Notes under the pieces: model-generated
Seen by the model: only the letters and a program-made list of their open reading frames with translations
The model's database searches: none
What the model was told of the DNA's origin: nothing
NCBI RefSeq assembly: GCF_016862455.1
Contig: NZ_BOMZ01000013.1
Coordinates: 1 to 39,930 of the forward strand
DNA length: 39,930 nucleotides
From: Actinoplanes utahensis
GTDB lineage: Bacteria; Actinomycetota; Actinomycetes; Mycobacteriales; Micromonosporaceae
Reading direction: 5' to 3'
Part shown: positions 1-7,823 of the stretch, piece after piece
Numbering within the stretch: position 1 is the first letter of the stretch
Layout of the letters: each line of letters opens with the position of its first letter
Translations under genes and position numbers: made by a program

Positions 1-596
1 ACAAGGGCAACGGCAAGCTGAACTCTGCCGACGACAAGAGCGCGTCGTCCAAAGCCAACGACCTGGCTTCAGATATCCGGTCCGGCGACTTCACCGGCCT
101 TGGCGATGATGTTCCCGGGTTGCCGGGCTCCGGTGACTCCGACTCCCCTGAGGTTCCGAGCACCGATCCCGGCACCGGCGACTCCGACTCGCCCGGGCTC
201 CCCGGCACCGATCCCGGTGCTCCCGGCAGCGGCGACGGCATTCCCGGCCTCGGCGATGGAATTCCCGGGTTCCCCGGCCTGGGCGACGGCGATGGCATTT
301 CCGGGTTGCCCGGCCTGGGTGACGGCGGCGGCATTCCTGGGTTCCCCGGCCTCGGTGACGGCGGCGGCGTGCCCGGCCTCGGCGATGGCGGCGGCATGCC
401 CGGCCTGCCCGGCCTCGGCGGCGGTCTGCCCAGCGGTGGCGGCGGCCTGCCCGGCCTCGGCGGCGGTCTGCCCAGCGGTGGCGGCGGCCTGCCCGGCCTC
501 AGTGGCGGCCTGCCCAGCGGTGGCGGCGGCCTGCCCGGCCTCGGCGGCGGCCTGCCCGGCTTCTCGACCCCGCTTGAGCGCTTCTTGAAGGATTAG
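1..596 (+). CDS. Gly/Pro-rich repeat protein, 5' end missing
   Basis: The reading frame is open from base 3 to the TAG at 594-596, so only the C-terminal part of the protein is in the window. The visible N-terminal stretch (about 35 residues) is hydrophilic and rich in Lys, Asn, Ser and Asp. The rest is low complexity: Asp/Ser/Pro/Gly segments (GDSDSPG), then PGLGDGGG-type units, then three near-identical 14-residue repeats of the GLGGGLPSGGGGLP type, ending in a short non-repetitive tail (FSTPLERFLKD). The composition resembles collagen-like or structural extracellular proteins of actinomycetes, but no domain is recognisable and the signal peptide, if any, lies outside the window. Two other forward or reverse frames are also open here, which is common for GC-rich repeats; this frame is preferred because it extends upstream without a start and ends in a charged, non-repetitive tail. 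Confidence 0.65.
   Translation, partial: KGNGKLNSADDKSASSKANDLASDIRSGDFTGLGDDVPGLPGSGDSDSPEVPSTDPGTGDSDSPGLPGTDPGAPGSGDGIPGLGDGIPGFPGLGDGDGISGLPGLGDGGGIPGFPGLGDGGGVPGLGDGGGMPGLPGLGGGLPSGGGGLPGLGGGLPSGGGGLPGLSGGLPSGGGGLPGLGGGLPGFSTPLERFLKD
411..560 (+). repeat. 42-bp tandem repeat within the Gly-rich coding region
   Basis: Three successive 42-bp units (411-452, 453-494, 495-536) and a partial fourth encode 14-residue units of GLGGGLPSGGGGLP type. The unit is a multiple of three, so copy-number change keeps the frame. Copies 1 and 2 are identical and copy 3 differs at a few positions. Confidence 0.85.
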
Positions 597-923
597 TACC
601 GGCATGGGAGATGGGCCGCGCTCTCACGAGTGCGGCCCATCGTTGCTCGTACCCCGGCGGGAGCAGCCGGCCCGCGGCGACGGCTGAACCGGCGTTCTCC
701 GGCGGCCCCGGCAAGCGGTGGCCGGCGCCGCCGGATCGGACGTGCCTCCTCGGTGTGCGGACCACGAGACCGGCGCGTCGACCAGGTCCTGCATGCCGGC
801 CACCTCATAGTCGATGCCGGTACAGATACCGACGAATGTGGCGGCTCGACGTCGTGGAGGTGACGAAGTGGCCTTGCCAGGGCCCGGCACGTCACCGGTG
901 GCCCGTGACGCCGCGCGTCGTGA
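597..923. other. Non-coding or eroded stretch
   Basis: No intact gene with a start, ribosome binding site and family resemblance is visible. On the minus strand a frame around 650-866 reads like a protein fragment (it contains FVGICTGIDYEVAG) with high third-position GC, but it runs out into Arg/Pro-rich sequence and has no convincing ends. It may be a gene fragment. Confidence 0.4.
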
Positions 924-1471
924 CCGTCTCCATCGTCTTTCCCGAACCTTCGGTCATCCCACGGCGCAACCGGCGTACGCGCGGTCACCTGGGCCCGAAA
1001 GATCGGCGCTTCCGTCGTCGGCTCCCCATGGACGACAGGCACCAGACCCGACAGCATCCTCGACTGGGCTTCGAAGCCGCCGCCGCAGGACTCGTCGTGG
1101 CGCGACTGCCAGGTCCCGGCCGGCACCGCTGTGATCACCACGGAATTCGCGCGCACCGGTGCCGGCTCGGTCACGTTCTCCGGTGCCACCGGCAGCGGCA
1201 GCAACCTGCCGTCGCTGCTCGTCTCCCCGATCACGCCGGTGCGGTCGGGCTCTGCTCGGCATGCCGAGGCGTACGCGGGGTCTCCGCCACCGGGATCACC
1301 GAGATCGCGCTGAGCCGGCTCGACTTCAACGGCACACGGATCAGCCAGAACGCCCGCGACCGGCTGCCCGTCGGTGACTCCGGCAGGACCGAACGCGCCG
1401 TGGACGCGGTCGCCCCGACCGGCGGACCGCTGCGAAAAGTGCGCGCTCGAACAGAAACGACTGATGCCTGA
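924..1471 (+). pseudogene. Frameshifted gene remnant of unknown function
   Basis: From 924 to about 1290 the frame beginning at positions divisible by three is open with strongly GC-biased third codon positions and a protein-like translation (it includes TRPDSILDWASK and SVTFSGATGSGSNLP). It then runs into Arg/Pro-rich sequence and stops at about 1311. The same coding signal continues in another frame from about 1250-1290 (GITEIALSRLDFNGTRISQ) to a TGA at 1469-1471, which lies inside the following hairpin. The simplest reading is one ancestral gene broken by a frameshift and lacking its 5' end. I recognise no family. A sequencing error is an alternative explanation for the frameshift, but the absence of any upstream start argues for real decay. 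Confidence 0.45.
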
Positions 1472-1500
1472 GACACCGGGGGGCGTCTCAGGCATCAGTC
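1459..1500. terminator. 16-bp perfect-stem hairpin, bidirectional terminator
   Basis: A perfect 16-bp inverted repeat (arms 1459-1474 and 1485-1500, starting GACTGATGCCTGAGAC) with a 10-nt loop. It lies between the plus-strand remnant and the minus-strand secreted-protein gene, as expected for a shared terminator. No long U-tract follows, which is usual in actinomycetes. Confidence 0.75.
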
Positions 1501-1508
1501 ATTCGCTA

Positions 1509-1524
1509 GACCCCGTCAGGGGTC
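1509..1524. terminator. Short hairpin downstream of the secreted-protein gene
   Basis: A perfect 6-bp stem GACCCC/GGGGTC with a 4-nt loop, 17 bases beyond the stop codon of the minus-strand gene ending at 1542. It probably acts together with the larger neighbouring hairpin. Confidence 0.4.
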
Positions 1525-1541
1525 AGGTGTTTCGCCCTATC

Positions 1542-1886
1542 TCAGAGGACGTCGATACCCTGCACAGCAATGTTCGCGAGCGAGCTGCCCTGGGTGATGC
1601 TCTGCGAGTTGTTGATGCTGGAGTCGTAGCCGCCACCGAGGCCGTAGCCGCCGACGCCGTAGCCGCCGACGCCGTAGCCGCTGGTGTAACCGACCGGGAC
1701 GACCGCGACCGGGTGAACCGGCTGGGCGTAGCCGTAGGCGACGCCGGTGCCGTAGTTGGCGTTGTAGCCGGAGACGGCGACGGTCTTCGGGCACTTGCCG
1801 TCAGCGGCCATCGCCGGGCCGGCCATGGCCAGCGTGGCACCGGTGGCCAGGAAGAGACCGCCGAGGTACAGAGCCGTACGACGCAT
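1542..1886 (-). CDS. Small secreted Gly/Tyr-rich protein
   Basis: A 114-residue protein. The ATG at 1884-1886 is chosen because it follows an AAAGGAAAC ribosome binding site and begins a clear Sec signal peptide: basic MRRT, a hydrophobic core, and a likely cleavage after AMA near residue 26. A longer upstream start at 1985 would bury this signal. The mature part has a Tyr/Gly repeat section (GYGVGGYGVGGYGLGGGY) and a C-terminus with Asn/Ser/Gln followed by a hydrophobic end (SSINNSQSITQGSSLANIAV). The shape resembles small surface structural proteins such as chaplins or rodlins, but I cannot see the diagnostic chaplin Cys-containing motif, so function is unknown. It is a single-gene unit between two terminators. 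Confidence 0.7.
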   Translation of the reverse strand: MRRTALYLGGLFLATGATLAMAGPAMAADGKCPKTVAVSGYNANYGTGVAYGYAQPVHPVAVVPVGYTSGYGVGGYGVGGYGLGGGYDSSINNSQSITQGSSLANIAVQGIDVL

Positions 1887-2080
1887 GATGTTTCCTTTCA
1901 AGCGGTTGGTTGCTTGGGGAAAATTCTGGACCCAGTGGAGCCGTTTCGCGTGCATTTGCCCGAAAAACGCGCCATGTTTCATCATTTCGTGAAAATCAGC
2001 ACGTAAACGGCGAAATCAGGCTAAGGTCCGGCGGGGTCGTCCATCCCGGAACCGGAAAGCCCGGCCCAGAAACCGGAAAA

Positions 2081-2105
2081 CCCCCGCCCGGCGACCGGGC
2101 GGGGG
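2081..2105 (-). terminator. Rho-independent terminator of the mshC operon
   Basis: An 11-bp perfect GC stem (CCCCCGCCCGG / CCGGGCGGGGG) with a 3-nt loop lies 15 bases beyond the mshC stop. On the minus strand it is followed by TTTT, a classical intrinsic terminator. Confidence 0.8.
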
Positions 2106-2120
2106 CACTGGTGGACAGGC

Positions 2121-3365
2121 CTACAAATGCACTCCGAGCAGGGCATTCACGGTCCGCGCCATCAGCTCGGGCGCCGCGGCGTCATCCCCGGCGCCGGACA
2201 GCGCCGCCTCCGACCACGCGTCAACGATCGCCAGCGCGCCCGGCGCGTCGAGGTCGCCGGCGAGCGCCTCGCGGACCGCGCCGAGCAGCCCCGCGCCCGA
2301 CGGACCGGCCGGTGCGGCCGCCGCCTCCCGCCACCGCGCCAGCCGCTGCTGACCGGCTTTGAGCACGTCATCGGTCCAGTCGCGGTCACTGCGGTAATGC
2401 CCGGAGAGCAGGCCCAGGCGCACCGCCATCGGGTCCACACCGTCGCCCCGCAGGCGCGACACGAACACGAGGTTGCCGCGCGACTTCGACATCTTCTCGC
2501 CGTCCAGGCCGATCATCCCGGCGTGCACGTAGTGCGCGGCGAACGGCGACACGCCGGTCAGCACCTCGGCGTGCGCCGCCGAGCACTCGTGGTGCGGATA
2601 GAGCAGGTCGCTGCCGCCGCCCTGCACGTCGATCGCGTCGCCGAGCAGCCCGAGCGCGATCGTGGCGCACTCGATGTGCCAGCCGGGACGCCCGGGGCCC
2701 AGGTCGCCGCCGTCCCACACCGGCTCGCCCTCCCGCGCGCCACGCCACAGCAGCGGGTCCAGCGGGTCACGCTTGCCCGCACGGTCCGGGTCGCCACCAC
2801 GCTCGGCGGACAGCGCGGTCATCTCCTCCCGCGACAGATGCGACTCGTAACCCCAGTCCGGCGCGGCGGAGACGGCGAAGTAGATGTCGCCGGTGCCGTC
2901 GTCGAGGCGGTACGCCGCGCCGGACGCCAGCAGTTCGGAGACGTGCTCGACGATCTTCGGGATGGACTCGACGGCCCCGACGTAGTGCGCCGGCGGGATG
3001 ATCCGCAGCGCCTCCATGTCCTCGCGGAACAGGGCGGTCTCCCGCATCGCCAGGACGATCCAGTCCTCACCGTCGCGCGCGGCCCGCTCCAGCAGCGGGT
3101 CGTCGATGTCGGTCACGTTCTGCACATAACGGACGTCGAGACCGGCGTCGCGCCACATCCGGTTCACCAGGTCGAAAGTGATCATCGTGGCGGCGTGCCC
3201 GAGATGGGTCGCGTCGTATGGCGTGATGCCGCAGACGTACATGGTGGCGACCCCCGACGGCGTGCTGGGCTGCAGCGATGCCCGCGCGGTGTCGTAGAGC
3301 CGGAGCGCGGGCCGGCCCGGCGAGTCCGGCAGGGTGGGTACGTCGTGACCGGTCCAAGCATCCAT
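2121..3365 (-). CDS. mshC: L-cysteine:1D-myo-inositol 2-amino-2-deoxy-alpha-D-glucopyranoside ligase (MshC)
   Basis: A 414-residue cytosolic ligase that joins cysteine to GlcN-inositol with ATP in mycothiol biosynthesis. It is a class-I cysteinyl-tRNA-synthetase-like fold without the tRNA-binding domain, and the length fits the family. Visible landmarks are the HIGH-type motif THLGHA (residues 53-58), KMSKS (291-295), and the zinc ligands C45, C233 and H258, which correspond to those of mycobacterial MshC. The N-terminus ([29 protein letters not shown]) is typical, and the ATG start at 3363-3365 is the natural one. It is the last gene of a minus-strand operon, 54 bases after the SCO1664-type gene, and is followed by a strong terminator. 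Gene neighbourhood (SCO1664, DUF3090 and phosphatase families) is the one usually seen for mshC. Confidence 0.96.
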   Translation of the reverse strand: MDAWTGHDVPTLPDSPGRPALRLYDTARASLQPSTPSGVATMYVCGITPYDATHLGHAATMITFDLVNRMWRDAGLDVRYVQNVTDIDDPLLERAARDGEDWIVLAMRETALFREDMEALRIIPPAHYVGAVESIPKIVEHVSELLASGAAYRLDDGTGDIYFAVSAAPDWGYESHLSREEMTALSAERGGDPDRAGKRDPLDPLLWRGAREGEPVWDGGDLGPGRPGWHIECATIALGLLGDAIDVQGGGSDLLYPHHECSAAHAEVLTGVSPFAAHYVHAGMIGLDGEKMSKSRGNLVFVSRLRGDGVDPMAVRLGLLSGHYRSDRDWTDDVLKAGQQRLARWREAAAAPAGPSGAGLLGAVREALAGDLDAPGALAIVDAWSEAALSGAGDDAAAPELMARTVNALLGVHL

Positions 3366-3419
3366 GCTCGGAGCCTAACCAGCGGCCCGGGAAGCAGTCT
3401 TGCCCCGTGACCAAAACCT

Positions 3420-4235
3420 CTAGATCGGCGGCCAGGGAATAGCCGGCCAGTCGGTCGGCGGCTGCGGGAACCGGCCGGCCCGCAGCAGCCGCTTCACCCG
3501 CAGGCCCACATGCTGCACCTCGGAGACCGTCAGGTGCTCCTCGAGAGCCTCGCCGAGCGGCCCCGCCAGCTCCTCCCCCAGACGCGTCAGGACGGCGGTC
3601 GTCTCCGCGGGCAGCGGCTTGCCGGTCCAGCCCCAGAGGACCGTGCGCAACTTGTTCTCCACGTGGAAGCTCACGCCGTGATCGACACCGTGCAGGCCGC
3701 CGGTCGACGGGTAGAGGACGTGACCACCCTTGCGGTCGGCGTTGTTGATGACCGCGTCGAAGACGGCCAGCCGGGCCAGCCGGACGTCGTCGGCGTGCGC
3801 CAGGGCGTAGGCGTCGCCGTCGTCGTCGCGGGCGGCGGCCACCGGGAACCAGCCGTCCGGCACGTCGTACGCGGGGACGAAACCGATCAGCGCCGGCACC
3901 TCGGCCGGCTCGTCGATCCAGAGCTGGAGCGCGCCCGGGCCGAGAGGGCCGTCACGCAGGATGGTGGGTGGCACCAGATCCCAGCCGGTGGCGCGGGAGA
4001 CCAGATAGGCGGACACCTCACGGCCGGCGAGCGTGCCGTCCGGGAAGTCCCAGAGCGGCCGCTCGCCGCGGACCGGTTTGTAGACGCAGCGGCGGGTCAG
4101 CCCGCCCAGGCTGATCTCGGCGCGCAGGGTGGTGTTGGAGGCGTCGGCGAGGCGCCCCTCGATCTCGATGCGGCCCCGCCCGAGCAGTTCGAGGGCATCG
4201 GCCTCGGCCAGCGCGGACGTGGGCTCCGCCGTCAC
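3420..4235 (-). CDS. SCO1664-family protein, phosphatidylinositol-kinase-like fold
   Basis: A 271-residue protein of the SCO1664 family, which belongs to the PI3/4-kinase-like or HipA-like group. Kinase-like features are a Lys in CVYKPVRGERPLWDFPDG, a catalytic-type loop FDAVINNADRKGGHVL, and a metal-binding-type GVDHGVSFH. The substrate is unknown. The GTG at 4233-4235 is chosen because it overlaps the stop of the upstream DUF3090 gene as GTGA, giving translational coupling; a longer ATG frame to 4304 would lie inside DUF3090 and has Arg/Pro-rich, non-family sequence. Conserved linkage with mshC, DUF3090 and the phosphatase suggests a common process, perhaps tied to mycothiol, but this is inference. 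Confidence 0.88.
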   Translation of the reverse strand: MTAEPTSALAEADALELLGRGRIEIEGRLADASNTTLRAEISLGGLTRRCVYKPVRGERPLWDFPDGTLAGREVSAYLVSRATGWDLVPPTILRDGPLGPGALQLWIDEPAEVPALIGFVPAYDVPDGWFPVAAARDDDGDAYALAHADDVRLARLAVFDAVINNADRKGGHVLYPSTGGLHGVDHGVSFHVENKLRTVLWGWTGKPLPAETTAVLTRLGEELAGPLGEALEEHLTVSEVQHVGLRVKRLLRAGRFPQPPTDWPAIPWPPI

Positions 4236-4828
4236 CGGTGGTAACCGTTGTGCCGGGGGCAGAGGTGACCGGCCGGGTCGAGCGGCTGGCCGCAGAGCGG
4301 GCACGGTGGCCGCCCGGCCGCGACGACGCGGCGGGCCCGGTCGATGAAGGCGCGGGTCGCCTCGGGGGTCAACCGCACCCGCAGCCGGTCGAGGTCGTCG
4401 TCGGGCTCGTCGTCGTCGGGCTCGTCGTCGTCATCCTCCTCGTCGTCGTCGAGGGGGGTGCCGGACAGGTCGGCCTCGGCCTCGCCGGCCTCGATCGCCT
4501 CGATGACGACGGTGCTGGTGTCGACGTCGAAGGCCAGGCCCAGGGTGCCGACCCGGAACTCCTCGTCGACGGGGGTGTCGAGCGGCTCGTTGTCGTGCAC
4601 CGCCGCCAGCGGGGCCTCCGGCAGCGAGACGCCGAACCGCTTGTTCGCCTCGAGGAGGAGCTCCTCGAGTTTCTCGGCGAGCAGCGACACCTGGACCTTC
4701 TCCAGCGCGACGCTGACCACCCGGCCGCCACCGCGGGCCTGGAGGTAGAAAGTGCGGTCACCCGGCTCGCCCACCGTCCCGGCGACGAACCGCTCCGGCG
4801 GCTCGAAGGCATGCACTTGGTGGGTCAT
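4232..4828 (-). CDS. DUF3090 family protein
   Basis: A 198-residue conserved actinobacterial protein of unknown function. The N-terminal domain (from THQVHAFEPPERFVAGTVG to about residue 110) is typical of DUF3090. It is followed by an extreme acidic linker (runs of Asp/Glu around residues 127-147, encoded by a GTC-rich tract near 4385-4455) and a C-terminal segment with a zinc-ribbon-like pattern CPLCGQPLDPAGHLCPRHNGYH. The ATG at 4826-4828 is chosen because family similarity begins there; upstream sequence to 4906 lacks family character and contains the palindrome cluster. Its stop overlaps the GTG of the next gene, so both are probably translated in a coupled way. Confidence 0.9.
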   Translation of the reverse strand: MTHQVHAFEPPERFVAGTVGEPGDRTFYLQARGGGRVVSVALEKVQVSLLAEKLEELLLEANKRFGVSLPEAPLAAVHDNEPLDTPVDEEFRVGTLGLAFDVDTSTVVIEAIEAGEAEADLSGTPLDDDEEDDDDEPDDDEPDDDLDRLRVRLTPEATRAFIDRARRVVAAGRPPCPLCGQPLDPAGHLCPRHNGYHR

Positions 4829-4844
4829 GGAGACAACCCTAGCC

Positions 4845-4864
4845 ATCCGCGCGGATATCCGCGC
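4845..4864. promoter_or_regulatory. Overlapping palindromes upstream of DUF3090
   Basis: A perfect 12-bp palindrome ATCCGCGCGGAT (4845-4856) overlaps a perfect 16-bp palindrome GCGCGGATATCCGCGC (4849-4864), so ATCCGCGC occurs twice with a 12-bp period. It starts 17 bases upstream of the DUF3090 ATG in a 109-bp gap within the operon. It could be an operator for an internal promoter or a small RNA hairpin; no regulator is identifiable. Confidence 0.4.
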
Positions 4865-4937
4865 CTGTCGGCCTGGTGGGTTCGCCGAGGGCGCAACGGG
4901 GTACACGCTGCGGCTATCCGGCGATCACGCAGTGTCG

Positions 4938-5630
4938 TCAGACGCCCGCTCCGGCGCCGCCGCCGACCGCCGCGTCGCTCTCCCGCGCCCGGTCCTCGCC
5001 CTCGGACTTCGGCGGTACGAGCGACGCCAGTTCCCCGGTCTCGTTGACCCTGACCACGAACGGCCGGGTGGGGGTGTACCGGATCACGGTGATCGATGCC
5101 GGGTCGGCCACGATCCGCTGGAACTGGTCGAGGTGCAGGCCCAGCGCGTCGGCGACGATGGCCTTGATCACGTCGCCGTGGCTGCACGCCAGCCAGATGG
5201 CGTCCGGACCGTGCTCGGCGGTCACCTTGGCGTCCCAGTCGCGGACCGCGGCGATCGCGCGCGCCGACATCGCGGCCATCGCCTCCCCGTTGGGGAAGAC
5301 GACGGCGCTGGGGTGCTGCTGGACGACCGGCCAGAGCGGCTCCTTGGCCAGCTCCTTGAGGGGGCGGCCCTCCCAGTCGCCGTACCCGCATTCGATCAGG
5401 CCGTCCTCCAGGGCCGGCTCGGCCCACGGCAGGGCGAGTTCCAGGGTCTGCCGGCAGCGGATCAGCGGGCTGCTGACCACGGCGGCGAGCGGCAGGTCGC
5501 CGAGCCGGACACCGGCGTGGACGGCCTGGGCGCGGCCGGTGTCGTCGAGTTCGACCGGCTGGCGGCCGGCCAGTCCGCCGGACGCGTTGGCGGTGGTGCG
5601 CCCGTGCCGCAGCAGAAGGACGGTGGCCAC
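4938..5630 (-). CDS. MSMEG_4193-family histidine phosphatase (phosphoglycerate-mutase-like)
   Basis: A 230-residue member of the histidine phosphatase superfamily. The phospho-acceptor motif LLLRHGRT lies at residues 6-13 with H9, the second catalytic His is in LACSHGDVIKAI, and acidic and arginine partners lie in VVSSPLIRCRQT and IECGYGDWEG. The C-terminus is an acidic then Gly-rich tail of little structure. Substrate is unknown; the family is named after its mshC-linked mycobacterial member. The GTG start shares one base with the stop of the upstream LLM gene (TAGTG), indicating coupling. The 109-bp gap to DUF3090 carries the palindromes noted separately. Confidence 0.9.
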   Translation of the reverse strand: MATVLLLRHGRTTANASGGLAGRQPVELDDTGRAQAVHAGVRLGDLPLAAVVSSPLIRCRQTLELALPWAEPALEDGLIECGYGDWEGRPLKELAKEPLWPVVQQHPSAVVFPNGEAMAAMSARAIAAVRDWDAKVTAEHGPDAIWLACSHGDVIKAIVADALGLHLDQFQRIVADPASITVIRYTPTRPFVVRVNETGELASLVPPKSEGEDRARESDAAVGGGAGAGV

Positions 5631-6682
5631 TAGCCCACCACGTCCGCGTCGGCGTACGCCTCGGCGACCAGGCGCAGGGTGTCCAGGCCGCTCTGCAGGT
5701 CACCGACGTACGGGCTGATCGAGAGGGTGTCGACGCCGGCCGCCGCGTACTCCCGGATCCGCTGGGTGACGTTCTCCTTCGTACCGATGAGGGAGGTCCT
5801 CTCGATGAACTCGCGGGGCAGCGCCGCGGCCGCCTCGCGGGGCTGCCGGCTCAGGTAGAGGTCCTGCACCAGTCTCGCCTCGTCGGGGTAGCCCATCCGG
5901 ACGGCGATGGCGTTGTAGAAGTTCTGTTCGCGGCTGCCCATGCCGCCGACGTACAGCGCCGCGTACGGCCGGATCGTGTCGGCGCACGCGTCCAGGTCGT
6001 CGCCGATCGACACCGGCACCGACGCGACCACGTCGAAGCCGGTCAGGTCCTTCCCGGCCTTCGCCCGGCCGGCGGCGATCGGGGCGAGCTGGTCGCCGAG
6101 GACGTCGGGGGCGAGGAAGATGCCCAGCCAGCCGTCGGCGATCTCCCCGGCGAGCTCCAGGTTCTTCGGGCCGACGGCGGCCAGGTAGATCGGGATGTCC
6201 GGGCGCAGCGGGTGGAAGCCGAGCTTGAGCGCCTTGCCCGCGCCGCCCGGCAGGGGCAGCCGGTGGTGCTCGCCCGCGTACGACACCGGCTGCCGGGCGA
6301 GGGCCATCCGGACCACGTCGACGTACTCCCGCGTACGCCCGAGGGGTTTGGCGAACCGCACCCCGTGCCAGCCCTCGGAGACCTGTGGCCCGGACACGCC
6401 GAGGCCCAGCCGGAACCGGCCGCCGGACAGCGTGTCCAGGGTGGCGGCGGTCATCGCCGTCATCGCCGGCGTCCGCGCCGGGATCTGCATCACGGCGGCG
6501 CCCAGGTCGATCCGCTCGGTCTGGCCGGCGATCCAGCCGAGCATGCTGACGGTGTCCGAGCCGTACGCCTCCGCCGTCCAGACCACGGAGTAGCCGAGCC
6601 GATCCGCCTCCTGTGCCATCGCGAGGTGGTCGGCGGGGGTGCTCCACGCCGTCTGGTAGCCGAGGCTGAGTCCGAGCCGCAC
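5630..6682 (-). CDS. LLM-class F420-dependent oxidoreductase
   Basis: A 350-residue TIM-barrel oxidoreductase of the luciferase-like monooxygenase class; the start VRLGLSLGYQTAW, the GYSVVWTAEAYGSDTVSMLGWIAGQTERIDLGAAV region and GGRFRLGLGVSGPQVSEGWHG are typical of F420H2-dependent actinobacterial members. The GTG at 6680-6682 is chosen: it follows a GGGAGGG ribosome binding site at good spacing and begins the first barrel strand. The longer ATG frame to 6820 would overlap the divergent aldo/keto reductase and has no family similarity. It is the first gene of the mshC operon. The reaction is unknown; cofactor assignment is by family. Upstream is a 136-bp divergent intergenic region. Confidence 0.88.
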   Translation of the reverse strand: MRLGLSLGYQTAWSTPADHLAMAQEADRLGYSVVWTAEAYGSDTVSMLGWIAGQTERIDLGAAVMQIPARTPAMTAMTAATLDTLSGGRFRLGLGVSGPQVSEGWHGVRFAKPLGRTREYVDVVRMALARQPVSYAGEHHRLPLPGGAGKALKLGFHPLRPDIPIYLAAVGPKNLELAGEIADGWLGIFLAPDVLGDQLAPIAAGRAKAGKDLTGFDVVASVPVSIGDDLDACADTIRPYAALYVGGMGSREQNFYNAIAVRMGYPDEARLVQDLYLSRQPREAAAALPREFIERTSLIGTKENVTQRIREYAAAGVDTLSISPYVGDLQSGLDTLRLVAEAYADADVVG

Positions 6683-6818
6683 GCGCCTGCCCTCCCGAAG
6701 ATCTGTCGTCGACGTAAGCCTACTGATCGACGGCTTCCGCCGTTTCGGTCCGGTAACCGACCCGCCCGGCGGAGTTTGTGGGATGTCGCGGGGCTGGGAC
6801 TCTGAATAAGGTTCACTC

Positions 6819-7817
6819 ATGCATCAGCGACCGCTCGGCCGAAGCGGGTTGGCGGTTTCGCGGCTCGCGCTCGGCACCATGACCTGGGGACGGGACACCG
6901 ATCCCGACGACGCGGCGGATCAGCTGAAGATCTTCCTGGAGGCGGGCGGCACGCTCCTCGACACCGCCGACGTGTACGGCGACGGCGACGCGGAGTCGGT
7001 GATCGGCTCGCTGCTGGATCATCTGGTGCCCCGGGACGAGGTGGTGATCGCCACCAAGGCGGGGCTGACCCCGCGCCGGTACCGTCCGCGCGACGCCTCC
7101 CGCGGCAACCTGCTGCGTTCCCTGGACGCGTCGCTGCGCCGGCTCGGCACCGACTACGTCGACCTGTGGCAGATCCACGGGTCCGACGGGCAGACCCCGT
7201 TCGAGGAGACCCTGGCCGCCCTGGACCAGGCGGTGGCCAGCGGCCGGGTGCGGTACGCCGGGGTGTCGAACTTCGCGGCCTGGCAGACGGCGCGGGCGGC
7301 GACGTGGCAGGCGGCGTTCCCCGGCCGGGCCCCGATCGTGGCCGCCCAGATGGAGTATTCGCTGCTGGAACGCGGCATCGAGCGGGAGCTGCTGCCGGCC
7401 GGCGCGGCTCTGGGTTTCGGGGTGCTGGCCTGGTCGCCGCTGGGCCGGGGGGTGCTCACCGGCAAGTACCGCAACGGCCGGCCGCTGGATTCGCGGGCCG
7501 CCTCCGAGCACATGGGCGAGTTCGTCCGCACCTATCTGGAGCCGCGCAGCTCCAGCATCGTCGAGGCGGTGGTGACGGCGGCCGGCGGGCTCGGGGTCTC
7601 GCCGCTCGAGGTGGCGCTGGCCTGGATCCGGGACCGGCCGGGGGTGGCGGCGCCGATCCTGGGCGCGCGGACCGCCGGGCAGTTGCAGGGGGCGCTGCGC
7701 AGTGAGCAGCTCACCCTGCCGGCGGAGATCGCGTTCGCGCTGGACGACGTGTCGGCGATCGAGGTGGGGTACCCGGAGCGTGAGGGCGTCAGTTACCCGA
7801 CCACCTACTTCGGCTGA
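6819..7817 (+). CDS. Aldo/keto reductase
   Basis: A 332-residue NADPH-dependent oxidoreductase of the aldo/keto reductase superfamily (YghZ or Tas-like, potassium-channel beta-subunit-type subgroup). The catalytic tetrad is visible as D48, Y53, K80 and H120 in LLDTADVYG, ATKAG and LWQIHGSD. The cofactor-binding C-terminus PILGARTAGQLQGALRSE is present. It starts at ATG 6819, directly opposite the LLM gene; no strong ribosome binding site is visible, so the transcript may be leaderless or weakly translated. Six bases separate its stop from the GTG of the sensor kinase, suggesting one transcript. Substrate is unknown. Confidence 0.92.
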   Translation: MHQRPLGRSGLAVSRLALGTMTWGRDTDPDDAADQLKIFLEAGGTLLDTADVYGDGDAESVIGSLLDHLVPRDEVVIATKAGLTPRRYRPRDASRGNLLRSLDASLRRLGTDYVDLWQIHGSDGQTPFEETLAALDQAVASGRVRYAGVSNFAAWQTARAATWQAAFPGRAPIVAAQMEYSLLERGIERELLPAGAALGFGVLAWSPLGRGVLTGKYRNGRPLDSRAASEHMGEFVRTYLEPRSSSIVEAVVTAAGGLGVSPLEVALAWIRDRPGVAAPILGARTAGQLQGALRSEQLTLPAEIAFALDDVSAIEVGYPEREGVSYPTTYFG

Positions 7818-7823
7818 GCCGGC

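Noticed and set aside
593..1495. A 300-codon minus-strand frame and a 286-codon plus-strand frame over the same region
   Set aside because: Neither has a ribosome binding site or consistent protein character over its length; only segments look coding, and they lie in different frames, so a remnant is the better reading.
6776..6802. GTTTGT ... GGGACT before the aldo/keto reductase as another stress-sigma promoter
   Set aside because: The spacer between GTTT and GGG is 18 bases and the -10 box lacks the TA of GGGTA; too far from the pattern.
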